The notes under the pieces: model-generated
The model's input: the letters and a program-made list of their open reading frames with translations, nothing else
What the model was told of the DNA's origin: nothing
The model's database searches: none
Origin: Candidatus Kuenenia stuttgartensis
GTDB lineage: Bacteria > Planctomycetota > Planctomycetia > Planctomycetales > Planctomycetaceae
Assembly: GCA_945906725.1 (NCBI GenBank)
Contig: CAMDRI010000027.1
Location: forward strand, 1 to 41,999
Length of the DNA: 41,999 nucleotides
Direction: 5' to 3'
In this document: positions 25,049 through 34,046 of the stretch, in pieces
Layout of the letters: every line of letters begins with the position of its first letter
Position numbering within the stretch: position 1 is the first letter of the stretch
Translations under genes and position numbers: made by a program

Positions 25049-27262
25049 CTACGCCGTGACAGCAGTGGATTTCGCGAGCACTCGGGCTTGTGCCGCAGAC
25101 GTGTCGAGTGACAGCGTGATTTCCATGCCCCAGGTGCCGTCCTGTCCGGCGAGAACTCGCCAATGCGGAACGACGGCACAGCTTTGATGCACGGCCTCGA
25201 AGCCTCGTTCGGAGTTGCTCACTGTTTGAATCGGGAAGGCCCACAGCGCGGCAGGTTCCGAAAATTCCATCGCGGCGTCGAGACCGAGCCACTCATCGAC
25301 AAGGCCGAGACGGTTGGTCTCCGGCAAGTCAAGAACGGATTGCAGTTGACCGAGCCGGCGGCCGGAAGCGTCGTAGAAGTAGCGGTCACTGACCTCGGCG
25401 GCCAGGCCTGCGAAGTTAAGTTCAACGGCGAAATTCAGCGGTTCGTTCGGCGGCAAGCCTTCGAGGAGGTACAGAACTTCGAGAGCCGTGCCACCGCTCG
25501 CGTTGATGGCGATTCGCTTCGTCAGCTTGATCTGATGGGGGCCAACTCTTCCGACTCGCGTGAGGACCGCTTCGACTCGTTCCGCTGAGCGGCGCAGCAG
25601 AGACTGAAACGCTCCCAACGCAAAATCGCCGATCTCGCCGTGACCGCGTTGGAAGTCGTCGAGCGAAGTGCCGTCGGCGAAGAAGTGATCGACGAAACTC
25701 TTGCGCGGTGTCGTGTCGTAGATCAGCTTTTGGTCGAGGTCGGGTTGCTTGAACTTCACGCCGCCGTTGGGATCGACTCCGCCGGTGCCGGATTGCAGCG
25801 ACCGGTCGAGTGCCGCTTGCTTGATCTTCTCGTGATACGGCTCAAAGCGGCGATCGAGCGTGGCCAACAAATTGTGGCGGATGCCGCGCAGGTCAAGCTC
25901 GTACAAATGTCCGCCGCGAGCGGGAGCGACAAACGCGACAAGTCGATCGCTCGCCAAGCGGATTTCCTTGCGGGCGTCGAAATCGAAGTCGTCCGAGTCG
26001 ATCCGCACCCACGGGCCGCTGCCGTTGTGATTCGCCGAGCCAAGCTGGCCGGCGACTTCTTCGAGGATATTGTCGGCGGAGATGAGGTGCTGATAGATCG
26101 CGTTCCGCAGATGCGGCAGATACAGCCCGCCGAACGAGCCGTGCCAATAAGGACAGTTGCATTGGCCGCGATACAACTCGGAGCGGGCTTCGGCCAGGCG
26201 GTCGTGATGTTCGCGCCGCGAATCGAGCCGTGTCAGCTCTTCGAGCCGGCTGCTGACCTGCAACGCTCGCGCGTACATTTCGTTGGACTCGGAATACTTG
26301 GAGCGGAAGTTGCGCCAGATGCCGCCACGAATGAACTGCTTGACTTCCGGCCACTCGGCGTCATCGGCGTGCTTTTTGTTAATCCTGGCGAGCGACAGTT
26401 GACGCTCTGGCGGCAGCACCCATTCGGTCATCTCGCGATAACTGCTGTCCGGTAGGAAGCAGCGGCCAACCGGCGGCACGTTGTCGATGCACTCGCTGAG
26501 CGTCGTGGTTTTCACCCAATCGCTGTTCGCTCGCAGCGTGTCGAAGAAGCGTCGCAGCCAGCCTCGATTGAAGACGAGATCGTGCGTGCCAGGCCAGACG
26601 CCAAACTTCTCGCCGTCGTCTCCACAGACGGCGATCGCGTTCGGATTTTTGGCCGCGAGATCCCGCAGAAAGTCGATGCTGGCCTCAGGGTCTTGCCAAG
26701 GAATCGTGTACCGCAGCCGCTCGGCGATCGGAACAATCGTCAGCACTTGACCTTCGTCCTCGGTGAGATAGTGCCCGAAAAGTTGCTCCGGCGACAGCCC
26801 GGCGTTGCGGAAGTGCGTGTCATCGAGCACCGTGAATTCGATCCCCGCCGACGCGATGTCGGACGCGAAGTTCTGTTCCCAAACACGTTCCGGCACCCAC
26901 ATACCGCGGATCGGCTGACCGAACAGACTTTCGAGATAGTCGGCGTAGAGCTTGATCTGGCCGACTCGATCGCGGCGCGGGATGCACGACAGGATCGGCT
27001 CGTAGAACGGCCCGCCGAGAATTTCGATTTGACCACGCTGAGCGAGTTCTTTCAGCCCGTCGATATATTCCGGGTGCGCGGTGACGAGCCACTCCAGCAA
27101 GCTGCCGGAGTTGTGGATCACGACCTTGATGTCGGGGTATTCGCGCAGCACTTCCAGAAACGGCGCGTAGCTGTCTCGATAGGCTGCCTCGAAGACACCC
27201 TCGAAGTTGCCGATCGGCTGGTGGTTATGAAAGACGAGTGAAAGTCGAATTGGGTTGGTCAT
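25049..27262 (-). CDS. GH57 family alpha-glucan enzyme (4-alpha-glucanotransferase/amylase type)
   Basis: 737 residues. The GH57 catalytic part opens with SLVFHNHQPIGNF (8-20). The nucleophile is E125 in GMWVPERVWEQ, and the acid/base Asp lies in CGDDGEKFGVW (D215/D216). These positions match the Thermococcus litoralis 4-alpha-glucanotransferase pair (E123, D214). DUF1925 and DUF1926-type C-terminal domains follow (about 300-420 and 430-730). It acts on alpha-1,4 glucans, probably in the cytoplasm since there is no signal peptide. AAGGGA lies 7 bases before the ATG. It is the last gene of a sugar group with a GalT-like enzyme and glucose dehydrogenase. Amylase against glucanotransferase cannot be decided by eye. 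Confidence 0.92.
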   Translation of the reverse strand: MTNPIRLSLVFHNHQPIGNFEGVFEAAYRDSYAPFLEVLREYPDIKVVIHNSGSLLEWLVTAHPEYIDGLKELAQRGQIEILGGPFYEPILSCIPRRDRVGQIKLYADYLESLFGQPIRGMWVPERVWEQNFASDIASAGIEFTVLDDTHFRNAGLSPEQLFGHYLTEDEGQVLTIVPIAERLRYTIPWQDPEASIDFLRDLAAKNPNAIAVCGDDGEKFGVWPGTHDLVFNRGWLRRFFDTLRANSDWVKTTTLSECIDNVPPVGRCFLPDSSYREMTEWVLPPERQLSLARINKKHADDAEWPEVKQFIRGGIWRNFRSKYSESNEMYARALQVSSRLEELTRLDSRREHHDRLAEARSELYRGQCNCPYWHGSFGGLYLPHLRNAIYQHLISADNILEEVAGQLGSANHNGSGPWVRIDSDDFDFDARKEIRLASDRLVAFVAPARGGHLYELDLRGIRHNLLATLDRRFEPYHEKIKQAALDRSLQSGTGGVDPNGGVKFKQPDLDQKLIYDTTPRKSFVDHFFADGTSLDDFQRGHGEIGDFALGAFQSLLRRSAERVEAVLTRVGRVGPHQIKLTKRIAINASGGTALEVLYLLEGLPPNEPLNFAVELNFAGLAAEVSDRYFYDASGRRLGQLQSVLDLPETNRLGLVDEWLGLDAAMEFSEPAALWAFPIQTVSNSERGFEAVHQSCAVVPHWRVLAGQDGTWGMEITLSLDTSAAQARVLAKSTAVTA

Positions 27263-27300
27263 TCACGAATCCCTTCGGGAGCGATTTTGGCCACAGGCGA

Positions 27301-27440
27301 CAATTTCCAAGTTCCAAATCCCAATGTCCAAGGAATGTCCAAATCACAAGTTCCAAATCCCAAACGAGAACTCCGTTTCGCCCGACGGCTATTGGGATTT
27401 CGAGTTTGGTCATTCCTTGGACATAGGGATTTGAACATTG
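27301..27440. repeat. Long imperfect inverted repeat between GH57 and galT-like genes
   Basis: Left arm about 27311-27362 and right arm about 27391-27435. Units TTCCAAATCCCAA, CCAAGGAATG and CAAATCCC in the left arm have complements TTGGGATTT, CATTCCTTGG and GGGATTTGAA in the right. The left arm repeats the AAGTTCCAAATCCCA unit twice. It fills most of the 189-base gap. It is A/T-richer than the genes around it and looks like a different repeat family from the GTAGG hairpins. Confidence 0.75.
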
Positions 27441-27451
27441 GAGCTTTCCTC

Positions 27452-28462
27452 TCACGCACCAGTCTCCGCCTGCCGCAGGAACGTCCCCGCCTCTTCCGGC
27501 GGGACCGAGTTGATGTAGAAGCCGGTACCCCACTCGAAGCCGGCCACGCCGGTCAAACGCGGAATGATTTCGAGGTGCCAGTGGTACGACTTCAAATCGA
27601 GGTTGTCGGCGTGAAACGGTGCGGTGTGCAGGATGTAGTTGTACGGCGGGTTGTCGAGCGCGACTTCCAGCTTTTGGAGTGTGGTCTTTAGGACGTGCGA
27701 CAGTTCGTCCACGTCGGGTTCCTGGACTGTTTCGTAGTGGCTGGAGTGCTGCTTCGGAAGGATCCAAGTCTCGAACGGGAACCGGCTGGCGAACGGGCAG
27801 AATACCGCGAAGTTCGGCGAGTCGAGCACGATTCGATGGGCGTCGTCCAGTTCCTGGCGGATCATGTCGCAGTAGATGCACCGTCCTCGCCAACCGAAAA
27901 ACTCCTTGGCACCCCGCATCTCTTCCGCAACCTGAATCGGCACTACAGGCGTCACAATCAACTGCGAATGAGCATGTTCCAGCGAGGCTCCGGCCGCAGC
28001 CCCTTCGTTTTTGAAGACCATCGGATGCACGAGCCGCTTGTCTCGTTTGAGGTCGACGAGCCGGTCGTGATACATCCAGAGCACTTCGCGGATATTCGCC
28101 GGGGGCAGGTTTGCGAACCGAGTCTCGTGTTGCGGGCAGTCGATGATGACCTCGTGAGCGCCGACTCCGTGCATGACGTCGTACATGCCGATGCCTTTGC
28201 TTTCGAGCTGTCCTTCGATTTTGAGCGCCGGGAACTTGTTTGGAATGCAACGGACTCGCCAGCCGCGCTGATTCGGAACAGAGCCGTGATTGCGATACGA
28301 GAGAATCTCGTTCGGGCAGGCCGATTCGTTCCCTTCGCAAAATGGGCAGAATTCTTCGGCGGCAGACTTCGGCGAGGTCTGATAGTCAGTCGGCCGTCTG
28401 GCGCGATCGGGCGCAATGATGACCCAGCGGCCGGTGATCGGATCCTTGCGGAGTTCAGGCAT
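27452..28462 (-). CDS. galT: GalT-like hexose-1-phosphate uridylyltransferase
   Basis: 336 residues, the usual GalT length. The zinc-type motif CPFCEGNE (C39, C42) and [10 protein letters not shown] are present. The active-site segment [16 protein letters not shown] places the nucleophilic histidine at H165 (H163-A-H165-S-Q167; many relatives have Pro in place of Ala164). A second HxH follows in [10 protein letters not shown]. The reaction moves UMP between UDP-glucose and a hexose-1-phosphate; in this glucan-linked setting glucose-1-phosphate with another nucleotide is possible. It lies between glucose dehydrogenase and GH57 genes on the same strand. The ATG at 28462 opens the conserved [14 protein letters not shown]. 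Confidence 0.93.
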   Translation of the reverse strand: MPELRKDPITGRWVIIAPDRARRPTDYQTSPKSAAEEFCPFCEGNESACPNEILSYRNHGSVPNQRGWRVRCIPNKFPALKIEGQLESKGIGMYDVMHGVGAHEVIIDCPQHETRFANLPPANIREVLWMYHDRLVDLKRDKRLVHPMVFKNEGAAAGASLEHAHSQLIVTPVVPIQVAEEMRGAKEFFGWRGRCIYCDMIRQELDDAHRIVLDSPNFAVFCPFASRFPFETWILPKQHSSHYETVQEPDVDELSHVLKTTLQKLEVALDNPPYNYILHTAPFHADNLDLKSYHWHLEIIPRLTGVAGFEWGTGFYINSVPPEEAGTFLRQAETGA

Positions 28463-28550
28463 GTCGTCATTTCTGAAGGAGGTTCACAAATGGAGTGCAG
28501 ACGACGGATTTGACTGACTCTCGCAAATTCGCGGAAGACAGGTTGTCGAC

Positions 28551-29654
28551 TTAGCCCTCCGCGACGTTCACGTACACCTTCAACGCCTCCTTCGAATCGA
28601 CGAGCTGCCGCATCATCTCCTGATAGTTGTCGAGACCGTTGACCGGGGTCGTGAGGATCTTTTGAGTGACGCCGGGATAGAAAATCTCGCCCTGGGCCAA
28701 TTCGCTGATGCCGGACTCGAAATGTCGGTAGTTGGCGTTCACCGACCCCAACAGCAATTTGTTGCCGAGCACCCAATTCAGATTGATGTGGTCCGTGTGG
28801 ACTTCGACTTTGCGTTGCCCGCCGGTGATGCTGGTCCAGACGATCGCTCCGTTGTGACCGAGCACACTCATCGCCTCGAATGCGATCTCGCTGTTTCCGG
28901 TCGCTTCGATGATCAGGTCCGGCTTGCCGGTGTGCTTGGCGAGTTCTGTCAGCGACATGCTCTGCGTGCTGACGTAGGTCGCTCCGTACGCTTCCGCGAT
29001 CTCGGCCTTGAGGCTGGGTTTCGTCCCGCGAGCGATCGTGAACACTTCGACGCCGCGGAGCCGCAGGATCAGCGTCACCAGCAAGCCGATCTGGCCGGCT
29101 CCGGTGACGTAGGCGATCTTCGGCTCCCACACGAGCAGCCGCTTTTGGGCTTCGTAGACTTGCTGAATCGCCTTGTCCGCGACGCTCATCGGTTCGGCTA
29201 GCACGCCCAGATGCTTCAGAACCGGCGGGACGCGGACAACGAACTCGGAGTCGTCAACGTAGTACTCGGTCAAGTAACCGTGCAGCAGGTTGATGCCGCG
29301 TTCGTAGTAAGTCTCTTCGCTGGTGATGTCCGAGCGGCCAATACGGTCGAAGATCGAGTTACCAGGACGGCGCACGGTGCAGGTGACATAGTCCCCCGGC
29401 TTGACATGACGCACGCCGGGACCGACTTCCTCGACGATGCCGAATGATTCGTGGCCGAGCACCAAGAAGTCGTAACCCGGCGGTGGATTGCCGTACAGCC
29501 CGTCGTTGATCTCGCGGTCTGTCGCATCAACACCGACCTTCAGCACTTTGACCAGCACGCCGCGACCATTCGGAACATCGGAGATTCGTGGTTTCGGTAA
29601 CTCGGCCAAATGAACGCTGTTTGGAATTCGCGGCTTGACGGCAATCGCTTTCAT
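28551..29654 (-). CDS. Glucose 1-dehydrogenase-like medium-chain dehydrogenase
   Basis: 367 residues. The zinc-site signature [12 protein letters not shown] (67-78) with D43, H68 and E69 follows the archaeal glucose dehydrogenase pattern rather than the Cys-type alcohol dehydrogenases. The nucleotide site is [12 protein letters not shown], with a glucose-dehydrogenase-type C-terminal domain. It would oxidise an aldose to the aldonolactone with NAD(P). I used ATG 29654, which starts MKAIAVKP; the frame upstream to 29765 has no family match. The gene is first of the minus-strand sugar group, divergent from scpA, with 131 bases between them for two promoters. Confidence 0.9.
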   Translation of the reverse strand: MKAIAVKPRIPNSVHLAELPKPRISDVPNGRGVLVKVLKVGVDATDREINDGLYGNPPPGYDFLVLGHESFGIVEEVGPGVRHVKPGDYVTCTVRRPGNSIFDRIGRSDITSEETYYERGINLLHGYLTEYYVDDSEFVVRVPPVLKHLGVLAEPMSVADKAIQQVYEAQKRLLVWEPKIAYVTGAGQIGLLVTLILRLRGVEVFTIARGTKPSLKAEIAEAYGATYVSTQSMSLTELAKHTGKPDLIIEATGNSEIAFEAMSVLGHNGAIVWTSITGGQRKVEVHTDHINLNWVLGNKLLLGSVNANYRHFESGISELAQGEIFYPGVTQKILTTPVNGLDNYQEMMRQLVDSKEALKVYVNVAEG

Positions 29655-29785
29655 GGGAGCAGGCTCTTGAAAGTTGGACAGAGACTTGGCAGACGGGCCG
29701 TCACTCACAGCCCGGAAAGGAACCAGATTGTACGGAGTGGTCGGGCGAGATTCGACGAACTCCAACTCGCTGCTACAGTGCCGTC

Positions 29786-30610
29786 ATGACAGATGATTAT
29801 CGAGTGACCTTGCCGCGTTATTCCGGGCCGCTGGACCTGTTGCTGTTCCTGGTCCGGCGGAACGAATTGGATTTGATCGATCTACCGATCTCCGAAATCA
29901 CGGCGCAGTTTCAGAGGTATCTGAAAGCGTTGCAGTTTCTGGATCTCGATCAGGCGGGGGATTTTGTCGTGATGGCCAGCACGCTGCTGGAAATCAAAAG
30001 TCGACAGGCACTGCCAAATCCGGACGAGGAAGAAGAAGTCCCGGTAGAACCAGTGGACGATCCGCGCGGCGGGCTGATCCAGCAGTTGCTCGAATACAAG
30101 CGGTTCAAAGAGGCGGCGAAGGCTCTCGAAGAACGCGCGGCGGAATCGCTCGAGCGCTATCCGCGACTGAGTGATGAACGCCCCGACGCCGTGCGCGATC
30201 CGAGTGCCGATCGGATCAAAGGGGTCGAACTCTGGGACTTGGTCAGCGCGCTCAGCCGAGTGCTCGAACGCCGGGTCATCGAAGAGGAATCAAAGATCCG
30301 TTACGACGACACGCCGATCTCGGTCTACATCGATCAAATCGCGACGCGAGTCCGCGAGTTGGGCCGTGTCGGCTTCACAGCGTTGTTCGACAACGCCTCG
30401 CAACGCAGCCGGATCATCAGCATCTTTCTGGCGATTCTCGAACTGTTACGACATCATGGTTTCCGAGCCGACCAGGCCGATGCCTTCGGCGAGATTTGGA
30501 TTGTGCCACCCGACGTAGGTCAGCCTTTCCAGGCTGACCCGATGGTGCCATCGACGACCGATCCCGAACCGGGGCAGCCTGGAAAGGCTGACCTACAGGA
30601 GCCGACATGA
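29786..30610 (+). CDS. scpA: Segregation and condensation protein A
   Basis: 274 residues. The ScpA opening YSGPLDLLLFLVRRNELDL (residues 10-28 region) and ASTLLEIKSRQALP are diagnostic. ScpA is the kleisin that bridges SMC heads, with ScpB, to compact and separate chromosomes. The C-terminal winged-helix part ends near residue 245; the last about 30 residues come from a palindromic repeat (30515-30596), giving VGQPFQADP and GQPGKADLQ. The stop overlaps the next gene's start (ATGA at 30607). No scpB is visible in the window. Confidence 0.94.
   Translation: MTDDYRVTLPRYSGPLDLLLFLVRRNELDLIDLPISEITAQFQRYLKALQFLDLDQAGDFVVMASTLLEIKSRQALPNPDEEEEVPVEPVDDPRGGLIQQLLEYKRFKEAAKALEERAAESLERYPRLSDERPDAVRDPSADRIKGVELWDLVSALSRVLERRVIEEESKIRYDDTPISVYIDQIATRVRELGRVGFTALFDNASQRSRIISIFLAILELLRHHGFRADQADAFGEIWIVPPDVGQPFQADPMVPSTTDPEPGQPGKADLQEPT
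30515..30596. repeat. 82-bp palindromic element at the 3' end of scpA
   Basis: Bases 30515-30536 (beginning GTAGGTCAGCC) are the exact reverse complement of 30575-30596: a 22-bp perfect inverted repeat. Each arm is also self-complementary (CAGCCT/AGGCTG), so it can fold as one long stem or two small hairpins. It is translated at the end of ScpA. The left half recurs, degenerate, at 7542-7570. Confidence 0.88.
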
Positions 30611-31782
30611 ACGTTCTCTCGCGACTGACCGAATGGCATCCCGAACTGACCGCGGTGCGGCGCGAGCTGCACGCTCATCCGCAGACCGCGTTCGAGGAGA
30701 CGTTTGCTTCGGAACTCATCGCCTCGAAGTTGCAGGCCTGGGGCATCGAAACACATCGCGGACTCGCGAAGACCGGCGTAGTCGGCGTCATTCGCGGTAA
30801 GCAACTCGGCGATGCGCGGCTGCGCAGCATCGGATTGCGAGCCGACATCGATGCGCTCGATATCGAGGAACAGAATGACGTCCCGCATCGCTCGCAAAAC
30901 CCTGGCAAGATGCATGCCTGCGGTCACGACGGACACACGACGATGCTGCTGGGGGCTGCTCGGTATCTCGCCGGGTCACGCAACTTCGCAGGCACGGTGA
31001 ACGTCATCTTTCAGCCCGCCGAGGAAAACGAAGGGGGTGGCCGAGTGATGGTCGAGGAGGGGCTCTTCAACCAGTTCCCCTGCGACGCGGTCTTCGGTAT
31101 GCACAACTGGCCGGGGATGCCGGTTGGACATTTCGGCGTCTGCTCCGGCCCGATCATGGCCGCATTCGACGTCTTCGAGATCATCGTCCGGGGTCACGGG
31201 ACGCACGCCGCGATGCCGCACCTGGGGGTCGATCCGATCGTCGCAGCCTCGCAGATCGTCACCGCGTTGCAGACGATCGCCAGCCGCAACATGAATCCGC
31301 TCGATCAACTGGTCATCAGCGTCACGCAGATTCACGGCGGCGACACCTGGAACGTGATTCCGACGCAAGTGATGCTGCGCGGAACCGCTCGAACGTTTCG
31401 CAAAGAAGTGCAGGACATGGCCGAAGCCCACATGCGACGAATCGTGAGCGGCATCGCGACCTCGCTGGGAGCCTCCGCCGAACTGCACTACGACCGCCGT
31501 TATCCGTCGACGGTCAACACGCTGCAAGAAACTCAGTGGGCGGCCGAGGCGGCCGCCGACGTCGTCGGCACGCAGCACGTCGACACGAACGTTGCTCCCT
31601 GCATGGGTGGCGAGGATTTTTCGTTCCTGCTGCAAGAGCGACCCGGCTGCTACTTGTGGGCGGGCAACGGCCCCTCCGATAACGGCCGCGTACTGCACAA
31701 TCCGCGCTACGATTTCAACGACGACCTGCTGCCGATCGGAGCCAGCTACTGGGTGCGACTCACCGAACGGCTGCTCGCTTGA
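30607..31782 (+). CDS. M20-family amidohydrolase (hippurate hydrolase/N-acyl amino acid deacylase type)
   Basis: 391 residues, typical length. The metal-site motif HACGHDGHTTML carries C105 and H107; E139/E140 in QPAEENEGGG supply the catalytic and metal-binding acids, with H164 (GMHNWPG) and a late His (CMGGEDFS region, then RVLHNPRYDFND) completing the site. These enzymes remove acyl groups from amino acids or cleave small amides in the cytoplasm. The ATG at 30607 overlaps the scpA stop and has AGGAG 5 bases upstream, so it is coupled to scpA, a pairing I would not expect functionally. Confidence 0.92.
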   Translation: MNVLSRLTEWHPELTAVRRELHAHPQTAFEETFASELIASKLQAWGIETHRGLAKTGVVGVIRGKQLGDARLRSIGLRADIDALDIEEQNDVPHRSQNPGKMHACGHDGHTTMLLGAARYLAGSRNFAGTVNVIFQPAEENEGGGRVMVEEGLFNQFPCDAVFGMHNWPGMPVGHFGVCSGPIMAAFDVFEIIVRGHGTHAAMPHLGVDPIVAASQIVTALQTIASRNMNPLDQLVISVTQIHGGDTWNVIPTQVMLRGTARTFRKEVQDMAEAHMRRIVSGIATSLGASAELHYDRRYPSTVNTLQETQWAAEAAADVVGTQHVDTNVAPCMGGEDFSFLLQERPGCYLWAGNGPSDNGRVLHNPRYDFNDDLLPIGASYWVRLTERLLA

Positions 31783-31783
31783 C

Positions 31784-31829
31784 GTAGGATGGGCACTCTT
31801 GCCCGTCCCTGGTCGGGCAAGAGCACCCA
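31784..31829. repeat. GTAGGAT hairpin directly after the M20 stop codon
   Basis: The element starts one base after TGA (31780-31782) with GTAGGATGGGCACTC, and CTCTTGCCCG (31796-31805) pairs with CGGGCAAGAG (31814-31823). Its left 24 bases match an arm of the 32877-32947 element at 23 of 24 positions. It may end transcription of the M20 gene, but no T run follows. Confidence 0.82.
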
Positions 31830-31859
31830 ACCCAAGAGAACTCCTTTGGAGCACGAATC

Positions 31860-32876
31860 ATGATCGTTGTGATGAAGCGAACGGCGTCTCCCGAAGCGGT
31901 CCAGCAGATGGCTCGTAAAGTCGAAGAGATGGGCCTCAAGGCGCACGTCATCGTCGGTACGGAGCGAACCGTGATCGCTGCCGTTGGCGACAAGCGGAAC
32001 GGTGCGAAGGAGCTGCTCGAATCCTGTGACGAGGTCGAGCAAGTTGTCCCGATCCTCGCGCCTTACAAAGTCGCTAGCCGCGAGACGAAGCCGGAGTCAA
32101 CCGCGATTCGAGTTCGTGACTTGGTGATTGGCGGCGGCCACATCGGAGTCATCGCCGGCCCCTGCTCGGTCGAAAGCGAAGAACAGATTCTGCTCGCCGC
32201 CGAGCAGGTGAAAGCGGCCGGTGCGACTGGCCTGCGGGGCGGAGCCTTCAAGCCCCGCACCAGCCCTTACGCCTTCCAAGGGATGAAGGAAGAGGGACTC
32301 AAGCTGCTCGCCCTCGCCCGGGAGAAGACCGGACTCGCGATCGTCACCGAGGTGATGACTCCGCAACATGTCGAACTCGTTGCGAAGTACACCGACGTGC
32401 TGCAAATCGGTGCTCGCAACATGCAGAACTATCACCTGCTGCAAGCGGTCGGCGAGACTCGACTGCCGGTGCTGCTCAAACGCGGCCCATCGGCGACGAT
32501 CGAAGAGTTCTTGCTTGCAGCGGAATACATCCTCGATCAAGGCAATCAGCAAGTCATGCTCTGCGAGCGAGGAATCCGTACGTTCGAGACGCACACACGC
32601 TTCACGCTGCCGCTGGCGACAGTGGCCTACCTGCAGGAGAAAACGCACTTGCCGGTCGTCGTCGATCCAAGTCACGGGACCGGCATCGCATCGCTCGTGC
32701 CGTCGATGTGTCTCGCGGCGGTCGCGTGCGGCAGCGACGGGTTGATTGTCGAAGTTCATCCCGACCCGAAGAAGGCGATGAGCGACGGAGCACAATCGCT
32801 CGCGCCTGCCGTGTTCGCAGACACGATGGCTCGCTGCCGACTCGTGGCCGCCGCCGTGGGCAAAACGATTGGCTGA
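31860..32876 (+). CDS. aroF: 3-deoxy-7-phosphoheptulonate synthase (DAHP synthase, type I-beta)
   Basis: 338 residues. A 70-residue N-terminal ferredoxin-like regulatory domain ([10 protein letters not shown]) precedes the catalytic barrel; that layout marks the Thermotoga-type enzymes. Active-site landmarks are AGPCSVES (99-106, metal Cys102), [14 protein letters not shown] (128-141) and VVDPSHGTG. It condenses phosphoenolpyruvate with erythrose-4-phosphate, the first step of the shikimate pathway; the extra domain usually gives inhibition by Tyr or Phe. GGAG is 8 bases before the ATG. The gene is flanked by two copies of the same repeat (31784 and 32877). Confidence 0.95.
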   Translation: MIVVMKRTASPEAVQQMARKVEEMGLKAHVIVGTERTVIAAVGDKRNGAKELLESCDEVEQVVPILAPYKVASRETKPESTAIRVRDLVIGGGHIGVIAGPCSVESEEQILLAAEQVKAAGATGLRGGAFKPRTSPYAFQGMKEEGLKLLALAREKTGLAIVTEVMTPQHVELVAKYTDVLQIGARNMQNYHLLQAVGETRLPVLLKRGPSATIEEFLLAAEYILDQGNQQVMLCERGIRTFETHTRFTLPLATVAYLQEKTHLPVVVDPSHGTGIASLVPSMCLAAVACGSDGLIVEVHPDPKKAMSDGAQSLAPAVFADTMARCRLVAAAVGKTIG

Positions 32877-32947
32877 GTAGGATCGAAACTCCTGCCCGTC
32901 TGTCTTTCGCATCGAAAATACAGGACGGGCAAGAGTGTCCATCCTAC
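32877..32947. repeat. 71-bp palindromic element filling the gap between aroF and a convergent gene
   Basis: It starts on the base after the aroF TGA and ends 4 bases before the stop of the minus-strand BON gene. The arms 32877-32900 and 32924-32947 match at 21 of 24 positions as inverted repeats (GTAGGAT ends, TGCCCGTC/GACGGGCA cores). It may serve as a terminator for both genes. Confidence 0.88.
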
Positions 32948-32951
32948 GTCG

Positions 32952-33317
32952 TCACCCTTTGCGTGGCAGTTCGCGAGTGCGATGGACTACCAAGTGATTC
33001 AGCACTTGTGTCGCTCCGCAAACGTGGCGAACGAGCGTGCTCGCGTCAACTTCGTCATCGGCTTCGAGCACCCCTTCCAGACACAGTCCGTCGCGAACGC
33101 GGCGCACCACAAGCGACGTGAAATTGAGGCTCGGTTCCTCCATGAGCCGATTGCGGACATCTTGCTCCAGACGATGCGGGTGCAGCAGCACCGAGTCGTC
33201 GGGCGACATCAACAAGGTATCGCAGCAGGCTGGCTTTTTCACATCCACGGCCGGATCGGGGCGAAGCGGAGCGGGGACTCGACGACGCACTTCCTCTGAA
33301 CGAGACTGTTTTCGCAT
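32952..33317 (-). CDS. BON-domain-like small protein
   Basis: 121 residues with no signal peptide. A basic N-terminal tail is followed (about 52-118) by LEQDVRNRLMEEPSL, VRDGLCLEGVLEADDEVD and VCGATQVLNHLVVH, the alpha/beta pattern of BON domains, which are thought to bind phospholipid or other membrane surfaces. A Cys pair, CC, lies near residue 33. I chose the ATG at 33317 because GGAAGGAAG lies just upstream at good spacing; the frame upstream to 33380 is open but lacks support. Confidence 0.68.
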   Translation of the reverse strand: MRKQSRSEEVRRRVPAPLRPDPAVDVKKPACCDTLLMSPDDSVLLHPHRLEQDVRNRLMEEPSLNFTSLVVRRVRDGLCLEGVLEADDEVDASTLVRHVCGATQVLNHLVVHRTRELPRKG

Positions 33318-33455
33318 GGCGACTTCCTTCCGTCGCGAGCGTTCATTCCATTGAGTCGCGACGACCTTGACGGGACTCATCCTTTCCCGTCGGTCACTAA
33401 GAGTGACGGTAAGTCTACCCAGCGAAATCCAATTGACGAGTCCAATTTGTAACGC

Positions 33456-33980
33456 TCACTTCAGCCGCGGCATTCCGCGAGCGACTCGCTCACGATTCAG
33501 CCGCTCGAAGGCTGACCGCTCGTCCTTCAACAGTTTGATGAGTTGCGAACCGGTGCAACTCAAAGAGTTCGCCGCCGCTGAATGCTCGAAATCGCACATC
33601 GCGAGCACATCCAATGCCTCGGCCAGGAGCATGGGGTAATCCAGATGACTCGGATTCACGGAGATTCGCCCGGCGCTGCAGCGGGATCGCCACAACTCTG
33701 AGGGCACGGCATCGGGTGCGCGATCCGTGCGGACTTCGACTGCCAAGCGAACTCGCAGACGGAACAGCGCGACCTGCCGGTTCTCCGCCTGACTGCGACG
33801 CTCGTTGCCCTCGGCTTCGATCCCGGTGAATTCGTGCTTGAGGACGACGGCGGTCTCGACCTTGTTGCGATGCTGACCTCCCGGACCCGAACGCCGCGTT
33901 CGCCGCTCTGAGCACTCGCGCAGCAAAACCTCCGAATCGAGCGTGGCGGGATGACGGTCGTGAGAATTGTCGTTCGGCAT
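33456..33980 (-). CDS. Class I release-factor-like (GGQ) protein
   Basis: 174 residues. The peptidyl-tRNA hydrolysis motif GPGGQHRNKVETAVVL has GGQ at 34-36 and resembles the domain of RF1/RF2 and ArfB. There is no codon-recognition domain. Instead of a short Lys-rich ArfB tail it has an added helical C-terminal region (about 95-174), ending RERVARGMPRLK. It could rescue stalled ribosomes, or be one of the planctomycete release-factor-like proteins of unknown role. The start is ATG 33980; a TTG at 34007 in the same frame is less likely. It is divergent from the MocA-like gene. Confidence 0.8.
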   Translation of the reverse strand: MPNDNSHDRHPATLDSEVLLRECSERRTRRSGPGGQHRNKVETAVVLKHEFTGIEAEGNERRSQAENRQVALFRLRVRLAVEVRTDRAPDAVPSELWRSRCSAGRISVNPSHLDYPMLLAEALDVLAMCDFEHSAAANSLSCTGSQLIKLLKDERSAFERLNRERVARGMPRLK

Positions 33981-34046
33981 CGCCAGTTTTCCGTCGAGGA
34001 GACACAATCGTCACGCATGATTTCAATTCGCCCATCGGATTGCCAC

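Noticed and set aside
23814-25187. 457-codon plus-strand frame antisense to the DUF1587-DUF1585 gene
   Set aside because: No recognisable domain; antisense to conserved coding sequence.
28475-28513. Ideal GAAGGAGGT ribosome site on the plus strand followed by ATG and a 7-codon frame
   Set aside because: It lies antisense in the galT leader, encodes only a 7-residue peptide and has no supporting promoter; probably chance.
33393-33407. GTCACT/AGTGAC hairpin upstream of the BON gene
   Set aside because: Only 6 bp, with no GTAGG-type ends and no T run; too short to call.
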